A stretch of DNA of 8,389 nt from Hyphomicrobiales bacterium (GTDB lineage: Bacteria; Pseudomonadota; Alphaproteobacteria; Rhizobiales; Aestuariivirgaceae): NCBI GenBank assembly GCA_014380505.1, contig JACMJT010000557.1, positions 1 through 8,389 of the forward strand, written 5' to 3'. Under the pieces are notes generated by a model. It was not told the origin of the DNA. It did not search any database and saw only the letters and a list, made by a program, of their open reading frames with translations. Shown here piece after piece: positions 1 through 6,500 of this stretch. The first letter of the stretch is position 1, and each line of letters opens with the position of its first letter. The position numbers and the translations under genes are program-made.

Positions 1-54
1 ACCCTGCCCCGCGTCCTGCTCGCGGTCATTGAAGCAGTGGTCAAGAGGCGCTAG
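1..54 (+). CDS. C-terminal tail of an upstream gene (partial)
   Basis: The first frame of the window is open from base 1 and ends at a TAG codon at 52-54. It gives 17 residues, TLPRVLLAVIEAVVKRR, with a hydrophobic stretch followed by a basic end. The next gene has a clear Shine-Dalgarno and starts 34 bases after this stop, the spacing expected in an operon. That this is a genuine gene end is inference: 17 codons are too few to identify a family, and a chance open frame cannot be excluded. Confidence 0.4.
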   Translation, partial: TLPRVLLAVIEAVVKRR

Positions 55-88
55 ACAGCGCGCTCAATTCGGGAACAGGAGATGCTAT

Positions 89-439
89 ATGACCGTCAAG
101 CGTATCGGCGCCGGCAAGCGCATGAGCGAAGCTGTAATCCATGGGGGCAAGGTGTACCTGTCGGGTTTCGTCGCGGAAAAAGCCGCGGGCAAATCGGTGA
201 AGGAACAGACGGCCGATATTCTTGAGCAGATCGATGCAACGCTCAAGCAAGCGGGCAGCGACAAAACCAAAGTCCTCAAGGCCAACATCTGGCTCACCGA
301 TATCAAGACCTGGGCTGAGATGAACGAGGCCTGGGACGCCTGGGTCGCTCCCAACCAGACCCCGGCCAGGGCAACGGTTGAATCGAAACTCGCGGCGCCT
401 GAATTCAATGTCGAAATCATGGTCGAGGCCGCAATTTAA
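89..439 (+). CDS. RidA family protein (YjgF/YER057c/UK114), YoaB-like
   Basis: This encodes a 116-residue protein, the usual length for a one-domain RidA. The ATG at 89 is chosen because AGGAG at 77-81 sits 7 bases upstream and the product then begins MTVKRIGAG, matching family N-termini; the in-frame ATG at 29 only adds 20 unrelated residues. Family marks include the early strand HGGKVYLSGFV (18-28), the helix segment MNEAWDAWV (78-86), PARATVE with the signature arginine R94, and the ending VEIMVEAAI with E113. The MNxAWDAWV stretch recalls E. coli YoaB more than RidA itself. RidA proteins are soluble trimers with the ligand site at the subunit interface; the archetype hydrolyses reactive 2-aminoacrylate and other enamine/imine intermediates from PLP enzymes. 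The arginine that binds the carboxylate is kept, so imine deaminase activity is plausible, but YoaB-type members are poorly characterised. It probably shares a transcript with the gene ending at 54. Confidence 0.9.
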   Translation: MTVKRIGAGKRMSEAVIHGGKVYLSGFVAEKAAGKSVKEQTADILEQIDATLKQAGSDKTKVLKANIWLTDIKTWAEMNEAWDAWVAPNQTPARATVESKLAAPEFNVEIMVEAAI

Positions 440-457
440 GCAAATTGCTTAATTTTT
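436..457 (+). terminator. AT-rich palindrome plus T-run over the ridA-like stop codon
   Basis: TTAAGCAA (436-443) and TTGCTTAA (445-452) are perfect inverted arms around one central base. They are followed directly by five T residues (453-457). The left arm contains the TAA stop of the RidA-like gene. As RNA it can form a 7-bp stem with a 3-base loop and a U tail, the shape of an intrinsic terminator, but the stem has only two G-C pairs and would be weak. A dimeric repressor site ahead of the next gene is the alternative reading. Confidence 0.45.
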
Positions 458-590
458 GCGGAACAAACGGGGCCGTTGGAGTCTTGATCCAATGCGGTCC
501 ATCTCCGGATGATTCTACCGCGACGTAAATAACACTTCATCAACGCCCTTTGGGCGACCCATGGCGTTTGTTTCATGGGAGGGTAGACGT
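458..590 (+). promoter_or_regulatory. Leader region of the RlpA-like gene
   Basis: About 130 bases separate the T-run from the RlpA-like start. No convincing -35/-10 pair can be picked by eye; TTGATC near 485 is the best partial -35 match. A small perfect hairpin, CGCCC-TTT-GGGCG, lies at 544-556. A purine-rich ribosome binding site, GGGAGGG, lies at 577-583, seven bases before the ATG at 591, and decides that start. The promoter is inferred only from the gap. Confidence 0.35.
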
Positions 591-947
591 ATGAAAAAAA
601 CAATGTTCATCCTATTTGCTGGATCATTGATTTACGGGGCAGGCGTGGCTGACCTGGCCCAATCCAAGACTCTCAAAGGATATGCTTCCTTCTACAAGCA
701 CGGGTCACTCACCGCCAATGGAGAGCGTTTCAATCCCATGGGGATGACAGCCGCCCATCGGTCTTTGCCTTTCGGCACCAAAGTCAAAGTCACCAACATG
801 AGGACGGGAAAGACGGTGGTGGTGCGGATCAATGATCGGGGCCCCTTTATCAACGGGCGGGTGATTGATCTCAGCCTGGGCGCGGCACAGAGGGTCGGCA
901 TGATCAAATCGGGCGTCGCCAAGGTGAACGTCGTGGTGGTCGACTGA
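591..947 (+). CDS. Secreted RlpA-like double-psi beta-barrel protein
   Basis: This 118-residue protein starts at 591 with a strong ribosome binding site (577-583); the in-frame ATG at 561 has none and would put ten residues before a typical signal peptide. Residues 1-25 form the signal: KK, a hydrophobic run [16 protein letters not shown], then a likely cleavage near A20 or S25. There is no lipobox cysteine, so the product should be periplasmic or secreted, not a lipoprotein. Residues 29-118 are one RlpA domain: GYASFY, TANGERF (41-47), [11 protein letters not shown] (53-63), VTN, INDRGPF (80-86), RVIDLS. E45, H56 and D82 correspond to residues needed for lytic transglycosylase activity in Pseudomonas RlpA, which cuts glycan strands lacking stem peptides. 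The second acidic position after the NGE motif is N48 here, so catalysis is uncertain. No SPOR domain follows, unlike septal RlpA, so septal targeting is not expected. It converges on the kinase gene. Confidence 0.9.
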   Translation: MKKTMFILFAGSLIYGAGVADLAQSKTLKGYASFYKHGSLTANGERFNPMGMTAAHRSLPFGTKVKVTNMRTGKTVVVRINDRGPFINGRVIDLSLGAAQRVGMIKSGVAKVNVVVVD

Positions 948-974
948 AGCAGGTTACACGTCTCGGCGAAGAGG

Positions 975-1087
975 CCTCATCCGGCCTTCGGGCACCTTCT
1001 CCCATGCCTCTCAGCACGGGGCGCATCAAGGTTATGCCTTCGCCCGCGCGGAACGCGTGGGAGAAGGTGCCCGAAGGGCGGATGAGG
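975..1087. repeat. Long imperfect inverted repeat, rhizobial palindromic element type
   Basis: A 33-base left arm (975-1007) and a 33-base right arm (1055-1087) are reverse complements at 31 of 33 positions; the mismatches are at arm positions 10 and 31. The spacer is 47 bases. The arms carry CCTCATCCG, CCTTCGGGCACC and TTCTCCCA, wording I recognise from short intergenic palindromes dispersed in Rhizobiales genomes. The element fills the gap between two convergent genes and ends 8 bases short of the kinase stop codon. In RNA either strand would fold into a long stem, so it can serve as a bidirectional terminator or 3'-end stabiliser. There is no T-run on either side. Family membership is from memory, not a search. 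Confidence 0.8.
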
Positions 1088-1095
1088 GCCCTATG

Positions 1096-3777
1096 TCATG
1101 CGGCACGCAGGCGTTCGATTTCGCTCATGACATGGAGCATTTCGGCGGAGATGATGCCGATCTTGTCCCCAGCGTCGAAGGATTCGCCGGTTCGCGCCGC
1201 GTGTTCAAGGTCGTGGCAGGCGGCGGTGGCGCGTCTGGCGCCGATATTGGCGCACATGGATTTAAGCGCATGGGCCGCATCCGCCATCCCGGCCAGATCG
1301 GAAGAATCGCGCAGGCTCTCGACCTTGTCGACCGCCTGTGGCACCCGGCTGGCGAAGAGATCGAGAACGCGGCGGAACAGCGAGTCGTTGCCGCCGATGG
1401 CCCGAAGCTCGTCGATGACGGAGAAGTCGAGCACGGGCGACGCATCGAGGGGCGCGCGCTCTTCAATTGCCGGAGTTGCAAGTGGCCGGCCTGAAAACTG
1501 CGTCTCAAGGCAGGCCACGATGGCGGCCACGGTGAAGGGCTTGGTCAAATAGGCGTCCATGCCGGCCTCGCGCCAGCTTTCCGCCGAGGCTCCGGCGACA
1601 TTGGCGGTGAGCGCCACGATGGGCGTGTGGCCGGCGGCGATCGCCAGTTTTTCGTGGGCGCGAATTTCCCGTGTGGCGGCATAGCCATCCATTTCCGGCA
1701 TGCTGCAATCCATGAAAATCAGGTCGGGCTTTTGCCTTTGCCAGGCTTCGACCGCCTCGATGCCGTTGACGGCGGTTTCGGCGGAGACCTCGAGCTGCCG
1801 CAGAACTTCCATGACGACCTCGCGGTTGACGGCGTTGTCGTCGGCGACAATCACCCGCCGCCCCGGGAAGGTCCGGGCTTGCACGACGGCCGTAGCCTTG
1901 CGGCCAAGCAGGCTGCGGCCGCGGAGCGTGCCTGCCGCCAGCCGTTCCAGCATGTCGCCAATATCTCCAGGGCGGAGTGGAAGCGTCATGAGATCATCGG
2001 CGATACCCGACGCCACCGCCGCCTCTCCCCGCGAATCCCCAAGGCCCGCGATGCAGACGATCCGGGGCCTGGTATTTCCCGCGAAAGAAAAATCTTGCAG
2101 CCGCGACGTGGCCGCGAAAATCACATCGAAATCCGTCCGGGCTCCAGTGATGGCTTCCACCTTGTAACCTGCCGCCAACAGTTGCGTGCCGAGAGCCGAC
2201 TGTGTGGCAAGGCCCTCCACGGCCATGGCGGCCCGGCCTCGGCCAAGGGGCGCTGGCCAAGGGGTGGCCGCTTCGGCCACGGTCACCGGAATGACGACGG
2301 TGAAACTCGATCCCTTGCCCGGTTCGCTTCGCACCGAAATCATGCCGCCCATGGCTTCGGCAAGCCGCTTGGAGATGGCGAGGCCCAGGCCCGTGCCGCC
2401 GAATTTGCGGGTGGTCGAATGGTCGGCCTGGGAGAAGGCTTCGAACAGATGGTTGAGCTTGTGCTGGGGAATGCCGATGCCGCTGTCGGCGACGGCGAAG
2501 GAAAGCTTTCCGCCGCCATACTGGAGGGTAAGCAGCACCTGGCCCTTCTCGGTGAACTTGAGGGCGTTGTTCACCAGAGTGGATAGAATCTGGTTCAGCC
2601 TCACGGGATCGCCGGTAATTTTCCGGGGCACATTGGCGGCCACCCGAACCGCCAGGTCCAGTCCCTTGGACGAGGCGCGCTCCCAGAACAGGCTGGTCAC
2701 GTCGCCGGCCACTCCTGCGGGATCGACGGCAATCGACTCGAGCTCCATCTTGCCCGCTTCGATCTTCGACAAGTCGAGGATGTCGTTGATGATGGTGAGG
2801 AGGCTCTGGCCGGATTTGACGATCACCTCGGCATAGCGCTGGTGGCGCTGTTCGAGATCGGCCGCCGCCAGCAATTCGGCCATCACCATCAGTCCGTTGA
2901 GCGGGGTTCGGATTTCGTGGCTCATGGTGGCGAGGAAGCCGGATTTCGCCTGGTTGGCGGCGTCGGCGGCGTTCTTGGCGAGGCTCAATTCATGGGTGCG
3001 TTCGGCAACCGTCGATTCCAGCGTTTCGCGGTGGCGCGCCAGCGAGCGGTCGCGGGTGTTGATCTCGGCGATCATGCCGTTGAAGGTCTCGACCATGACG
3101 CCGGTTTCATCGTCGGAGACCGCTTCGGCTTGCGCGGAATAATCCTTGGTATCGCGCACTCTCCGCATGGTTTCGGTAAGCGTCAGGATGGGTGCCGTGA
3201 TGCGCCGCTGCAGGCGCCTTGCCACGGTGACCCCGGCGATACAGGAGAGGCACGCGACCGCCAGCGTCGAGAGCAGGGCAAAAAGCAGTTCGCTGCGCAA
3301 GCCGCCGATATCGGCCACGATGGTCAGGCGGCCAATGGGCTGGCCCGCCTTGATGATGTCGACGGCAATGGGAAACGCCGCCCGCGTCAAGATCTCCAAC
3401 ATGCCGCCGCCCTTGAGGGCTGTTCCGTCCATGATGACGGTGCTGCCGAGGGAGGCTATCTGCTTGCCGTCCTTGTCGGTTACGATCGCGTAGGAAATAT
3501 CGGGAATGCGGCTGATGGACCGGAGAACCTTGAAGGCTTCCTGCCGGTCGCCGCTGACCACGTGATCGGCGATGGCGGAGGCAAACACATAAGCGGTCGC
3601 TTCGAGCTGGCTTCGCCTGGCCTCGATGCTGTTTTTTGTCTGAATGAAGAAAAACACGCTGGTGGCCAGAAAGACCGACATCAGAACCGCCACGGCCACC
3701 AGAACCGTGATCCGGCGGCCAATGCTTGTCCGGGCGCGGAGTGGTCGCGCCTGCGGTTCGGGTTCGTCCTGCGCCAT
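1096..3777 (-). CDS. BarA-like hybrid sensor histidine kinase with receiver and HPt domains
   Basis: This 893-residue inner-membrane kinase autophosphorylates on histidine and passes phosphate through an internal relay. Order: basic N-terminus; TM1 about 23-46; periplasmic sensor about 47-163, resembling CHASE8 (helical start, then [15 protein letters not shown]); TM2 about 164-187; HAMP about 188-241; coiled linker 242-276; HisKA with [11 protein letters not shown], acceptor H287; HATPase_c with the N-box NNALKF (N403, N404), DSGIGI (431-436) and GGTGLGL (460-466); a degenerate receiver-like segment about 510-615; a complete receiver about 640-757 with D646/D647, acceptor D690, T724 and K746; and a C-terminal HPt with AAHALKS, acceptor H836. 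This is the BarA/GacS/TorS class. It is not CckA, which has PAS domains and no HPt. No DNA-binding output exists, so H836 must donate to another receiver. The ATG at 3775-3777 lacks a visible Shine-Dalgarno. The gene diverges from another kinase gene. Confidence 0.93.
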   Translation of the reverse strand: MAQDEPEPQARPLRARTSIGRRITVLVAVAVLMSVFLATSVFFFIQTKNSIEARRSQLEATAYVFASAIADHVVSGDRQEAFKVLRSISRIPDISYAIVTDKDGKQIASLGSTVIMDGTALKGGGMLEILTRAAFPIAVDIIKAGQPIGRLTIVADIGGLRSELLFALLSTLAVACLSCIAGVTVARRLQRRITAPILTLTETMRRVRDTKDYSAQAEAVSDDETGVMVETFNGMIAEINTRDRSLARHRETLESTVAERTHELSLAKNAADAANQAKSGFLATMSHEIRTPLNGLMVMAELLAAADLEQRHQRYAEVIVKSGQSLLTIINDILDLSKIEAGKMELESIAVDPAGVAGDVTSLFWERASSKGLDLAVRVAANVPRKITGDPVRLNQILSTLVNNALKFTEKGQVLLTLQYGGGKLSFAVADSGIGIPQHKLNHLFEAFSQADHSTTRKFGGTGLGLAISKRLAEAMGGMISVRSEPGKGSSFTVVIPVTVAEAATPWPAPLGRGRAAMAVEGLATQSALGTQLLAAGYKVEAITGARTDFDVIFAATSRLQDFSFAGNTRPRIVCIAGLGDSRGEAAVASGIADDLMTLPLRPGDIGDMLERLAAGTLRGRSLLGRKATAVVQARTFPGRRVIVADDNAVNREVVMEVLRQLEVSAETAVNGIEAVEAWQRQKPDLIFMDCSMPEMDGYAATREIRAHEKLAIAAGHTPIVALTANVAGASAESWREAGMDAYLTKPFTVAAIVACLETQFSGRPLATPAIEERAPLDASPVLDFSVIDELRAIGGNDSLFRRVLDLFASRVPQAVDKVESLRDSSDLAGMADAAHALKSMCANIGARRATAACHDLEHAARTGESFDAGDKIGIISAEMLHVMSEIERLRAA

Positions 3778-3886
3778 GGGGGAAGGCTTAACCAGCAGTC
3801 GTTAAAATTCGGCTGAAGAGGGGCGCCTTACCGCCCGTTAACCAAGCCTGGCCCATAGTTGCGGGCGTGAGAGGAAGAGCCCACAG
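3778..3886. promoter_or_regulatory. Divergent control region between the two kinase genes
   Basis: These 109 bases must hold promoters for both directions. Two direct copies of TTAACCA occur at 3788-3794 and 3838-3844, exactly 50 bases apart, with another TTAA at 3802-3805 and a GTTAAC palindrome at 3837-3842. TTAACCAT is the half-site known for the alphaproteobacterial master regulator CtrA, so both copies match 7 of 8, but the full TTAA-N7-TTAA form is absent. A short hairpin, GGGCG-CCTTAC-CGCCC, spans 3821-3836. The plus-strand gene has GAGGAAGAG at 3871-3879 as ribosome binding site. The minus-strand gene has pyrimidines where its site should be. Clear -35/-10 boxes are not evident. Confidence 0.5.
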
Positions 3887-5062
3887 ATGACGGCGCCACT
3901 GGCCCAGGCACCCGCCACGGCGCCGGCCCGCAAACGCGCGCTGGTGGTGGACGATGACCCCATCCTCAGGGAAGTCATGTGTGAACAGCTCGAAGCCGTG
4001 GGCTTTGACGTGGTGCAAGCCGAAAACGGCGAAACGGGTCGCGACCTCACGGGCCGCGAGGATTTCAATCTCGCGATCGTCGACATCAGCATGCCGAAGC
4101 TCAACGGATTCGATTTGTTACGCCACATCCGCCAGCATCCGCGCTCCGTCGATCTGCCGGTAATTGTCGCCACCGGCTTTAACGATCGAGGTTCCGTGGA
4201 AAAGGCCTACGAGCTGGGCGCGTCGTCCTTCGTCACCAAGCCGGTGAATTGGCCGCAATTTGCCCACCATGCCCTGTTCGTGATGCGCAACGGCGAAATC
4301 GAGCGAGCCCTCAGGCAAGCCCAAATGGAGGCGGTGACGGCGAGTAAAATGAAAAACGGGCTGTTCCACGTGCTCAGCCATGAACTTAAAACCCCGCTCA
4401 CGGCGCTGATCGGGCTCACCGGCGTTCTCAGCGAGGCGTTGCAGGGAAGGGTCGAACCTGCCCAGGACGAGCAACTCCACCATGTGGTGGATGCGGCGCA
4501 AAGACTGAACGCCATCATCAGCGACATCCTCATTCTCTCCAAGGCGCTATCGGGGCCCTCACGGCAGCAAATCGTTGCCAACCCGGTGCGCGATCTCGTC
4601 GATGACAGTCTCGTCGGCTTGAAGGCCAAAGCCAGGGAGCGGGATATCACCATCGTCACGCGCCAGCCCGACGAAACGCTCCGCGCCGTGGGCGATCCGC
4701 GCCTGCTGCGCCAGGCGCTGCACAAACTCATCGACAACGCCATCAAGTTCTCGCCCATGGGCGGCACGGTGGAGATCCGCGTCCACGGCAAAGAGGATGG
4801 CTCGGTCGTCATCTCCGTGCGCGATCAGGGGCCGGGGTTGAGTGCCGCAAAATTGCGGGATTGCCTGCAGCCCTTCGTTCAGGACGACATGAGCTATGGC
4901 CGCCCGGTGGAAGGGCTTGGGCTGGGCTTGCCCATCGCCAAGTCAATCGCCGAGGCCCATGGCGGCGAACTATTGTTTCAGACAGCACCCGGGCAGGGCA
5001 TGCTGGCGGCGATCTGGCTGCCCTTCCGGCATTTGGACGGGCAAGCGGCGCTACGCGCCTGA
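3887..5062 (+). CDS. Soluble receiver-histidine kinase protein (REC-HisKA-HATPase_c)
   Basis: This 391-residue protein has no signal or membrane segment and should be cytoplasmic. An N-terminal receiver (about 17-128) has the acidic cluster D22-D24, acceptor D66 in IVDISMP, T96 and K118. A helical linker (about 129-157) leads to HisKA with LSHELKTPLT, acceptor H165, and the E-x-x-T motif that HisKA kinases use for phosphatase action. HATPase_c follows, with DNAIKF (N284), DQGPG (313-317) and GLGLGL (343-348). All key residues are present, so both modules look active. With the receiver first, phosphorylation of D66 probably controls the attached kinase, and the input must come from another protein. 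The divergently transcribed HPt-bearing kinase is the obvious candidate donor (inference). The start at 3887 is the first in-frame ATG; GAGGAAGAG lies upstream with slightly long spacing. No output domain or cognate regulator is seen here. Confidence 0.92.
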   Translation: MTAPLAQAPATAPARKRALVVDDDPILREVMCEQLEAVGFDVVQAENGETGRDLTGREDFNLAIVDISMPKLNGFDLLRHIRQHPRSVDLPVIVATGFNDRGSVEKAYELGASSFVTKPVNWPQFAHHALFVMRNGEIERALRQAQMEAVTASKMKNGLFHVLSHELKTPLTALIGLTGVLSEALQGRVEPAQDEQLHHVVDAAQRLNAIISDILILSKALSGPSRQQIVANPVRDLVDDSLVGLKAKARERDITIVTRQPDETLRAVGDPRLLRQALHKLIDNAIKFSPMGGTVEIRVHGKEDGSVVISVRDQGPGLSAAKLRDCLQPFVQDDMSYGRPVEGLGLGLPIAKSIAEAHGGELLFQTAPGQGMLAAIWLPFRHLDGQAALRA

Positions 5063-5065
5063 TCG

Positions 5066-5087
5066 TTCAAATTTGAATGAATTTTTT
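5066..5087 (+). terminator. AT-rich palindrome plus T-run after the receiver-kinase gene
   Basis: TTCAAATTTGAA (5066-5077) is a perfect 12-base palindrome three bases after the TGA stop at 5060-5062. Six T residues follow at 5082-5087. The position and T-run suggest a weak intrinsic terminator, but the palindrome has no unpaired loop and only two G-C pairs, so an operator for the gene at 5135 is equally possible. Confidence 0.35.
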
Positions 5088-5134
5088 AGCAAAGCCTTCC
5101 CTTGTTGGCGGTACCTTGCACATGGGAAACCGCG

Positions 5135-6442
5135 ATGACCACTGGTACAATGCTATTGCAAAGGTTCATACTAGGCCTCCTCCGGCTCCCGCGCGATAGC
5201 CGCGGCGGGATCGCGGTATCTTTCGCCCTGGCGGTTCCGGCTCTCATGGCCGCACTTGGAGTGGCCACGGATTTCGCCGTGATGGTCAAGGTCAAGACCA
5301 ATCTTCAGGCCGCCGCTGACGCCGCGGCCATTGCCGGTGCGCGGGAAATTCCATTGGCCGGCACCAACACCAAACAGGTCACGAGCGCCGCTCAGTCCTT
5401 TGCGGCTTATGCGCTGACCGGCGACTCGGTGGCCACTGAAAAGACGCTCGCCCATTCCAATTTCTCCGTTAATGCCGCTGTGGTCGGCAAATTTTCCGCC
5501 GTCAAGGTTGACATCACCGAAAGATGGTCTCCCTTCTTCGCCCATGTTCTCATGGCGGACGTCACCCCGATCACCGTCACCTCCACAGCCCGCTACGAAG
5601 GCAGCAACAATATCTGCGTGCTTGGCTTGGCCAAGGACAACAAACGGGCCGTCTATCTTGACAAGGGCGCCCGCCTCACCGGCAATGATTGCGGTGTGTT
5701 TTCGAACTCCACCGACAGCAAGGGTCTCGAGGTCAAGGAGGGTGCTACCTTGACCGCCTCGATCGTCTGTTCGGCGGGCGGAACCGAGATCAACAAGTCG
5801 GCGAGGGTCCAGCCCTCCGCCATCACCGATTGCCCCAAAGTCACCGATCCCCTGGCCAGCCGGGCTCCTCCTTCGGTCGGTCCCTGCGACCACACTGAAT
5901 TCAAGATCGACAAAAATGCAACGGTGACGATCAATCCTGGCGTCTACTGCGGAGGAATGAAGATCGACGCCACGTCGAATGTCACCTTCCGGCCGGGAAT
6001 CTATGTCATCAAGAACGGCGAGCTCCGGATAACTGGGCATGCCACGGTGGAAGGCGAAGGTGTCGGCTTCTACTTGACCGGAACCGATCCCAAGGAAATC
6101 AAGTTCGACCGAGATACCCATATATCGCTCACGGCCCCCACCACCGGTCCCATGGCCGGGTTGTTGTTTTTCGAAGACCGCAAACTGCCCAAGCGGCTCA
6201 AGCACACAATTTCCAGCGACGATGCACGCAAGCTGGTCGGCACGATTTATCTGCCGGTGGGTGATCTCGTCATAGACGCAAAAAAGGCCGTGGCCGATCA
6301 ATCGGCCTACACCGCGATCATCGCACAGGCGATTGAATTGAACTATGGCCCCCATCTCGTGCTCAATGCCGACTATGGCACGACCGATGTTCCAGCCCCC
6401 GCCGGCATCACGGGCACCAGCCAGGTCGTCCTGGTAGACTGA
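5135..6442 (+). CDS. TadG-like envelope protein, Flp pilus assembly TadE/G family
   Basis: This 435-residue protein has a short cytoplasmic N-terminus with arginines, then RDSRGGIAVSFALAVPALMA (20-39), one membrane helix (about 25-50) and KTNLQAAADAAAIAGA (54-69). That is the standard N-terminal Tad domain, which anchors pseudopilin-like or TadG proteins so that the rest lies outside the membrane. Residues 160-435 have no named domain I can assign. They show repeated short strand-turn units (ICVLGL, GNDCGVFS, NPGVYCGG, RPGIYVIKNGEL, GFYLTG), suggesting a right-handed beta-helix, and six cysteines (161, 186, 212, 233, 251, 272) suited to disulphides in the periplasm. ATG 5135 is preferred, with GGGAAA 8 bases upstream; a TTG at 5102 would add 11 residues ill-suited before the domain. 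No tadA/B/C, cpaB or pilin gene is nearby, so it is an isolated copy. A role in pilus assembly or surface attachment is inferred from the family only. Confidence 0.8.
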   Translation: MTTGTMLLQRFILGLLRLPRDSRGGIAVSFALAVPALMAALGVATDFAVMVKVKTNLQAAADAAAIAGAREIPLAGTNTKQVTSAAQSFAAYALTGDSVATEKTLAHSNFSVNAAVVGKFSAVKVDITERWSPFFAHVLMADVTPITVTSTARYEGSNNICVLGLAKDNKRAVYLDKGARLTGNDCGVFSNSTDSKGLEVKEGATLTASIVCSAGGTEINKSARVQPSAITDCPKVTDPLASRAPPSVGPCDHTEFKIDKNATVTINPGVYCGGMKIDATSNVTFRPGIYVIKNGELRITGHATVEGEGVGFYLTGTDPKEIKFDRDTHISLTAPTTGPMAGLLFFEDRKLPKRLKHTISSDDARKLVGTIYLPVGDLVIDAKKAVADQSAYTAIIAQAIELNYGPHLVLNADYGTTDVPAPAGITGTSQVVLVD

Positions 6443-6473
6443 CGTCTCTTGACGGCATTCGCCACCGCTGCAA

Positions 6474-6500
6474 CTCTCCCGCCAGCGTGGGGAGGACTTC
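6474..6500 (+). promoter_or_regulatory. Ribosome binding site of the deacetylase gene with facing C-rich strand
   Basis: GGGGAGGA at 6489-6496 is a strong ribosome binding site 4 bases before ATG 6501 and fixes that start. CTCCC at 6476-6480 can pair with GGGAG at 6490-6494 across a 9-base loop, which would hide the site. The pairing is only five base pairs and may be chance. Confidence 0.4.

Noticed and set aside
436..452. CtrA full site (TTAA-N7-TTAA) after the RidA-like gene
   Set aside because: The two TTAA blocks are separated by 9 bases, not 7; it is better described as a simple dyad.
1627..2586. Long plus-strand open frame of 319 codons across the kinase gene
   Set aside because: It lies antisense to conserved ATPase and receiver motifs of the kinase; its translation has low-complexity His/Arg/Gly content and no recognisable domain, as expected for a shadow frame in GC-rich DNA.
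1096..3777. Identification of the hybrid kinase as CckA
   Set aside because: It has two membrane helices with a periplasmic sensor and a C-terminal HPt, and no PAS domains; CckA relies on the separate protein ChpT for the histidine transfer step.
2842..3816. Plus-strand open frame of 324 codons antisense to the kinase N-terminus
   Set aside because: Same reasons: no domain, and it is fully explained by the codon bias of the kinase gene on the other strand.
5106..5120. Sigma-54-like promoter, TGGC...TTGC, ahead of the tadG-like gene
   Set aside because: The GG and GC pairs are 9 bases apart instead of the required 10, and the putative start of transcription would fall almost on the start codon.
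5102..5134. TTG start extending the tadG-like protein by 11 residues
   Set aside because: No ribosome binding site precedes it, and the extra residues do not fit before a Tad N-terminal domain; the ATG at 5135 is better placed.
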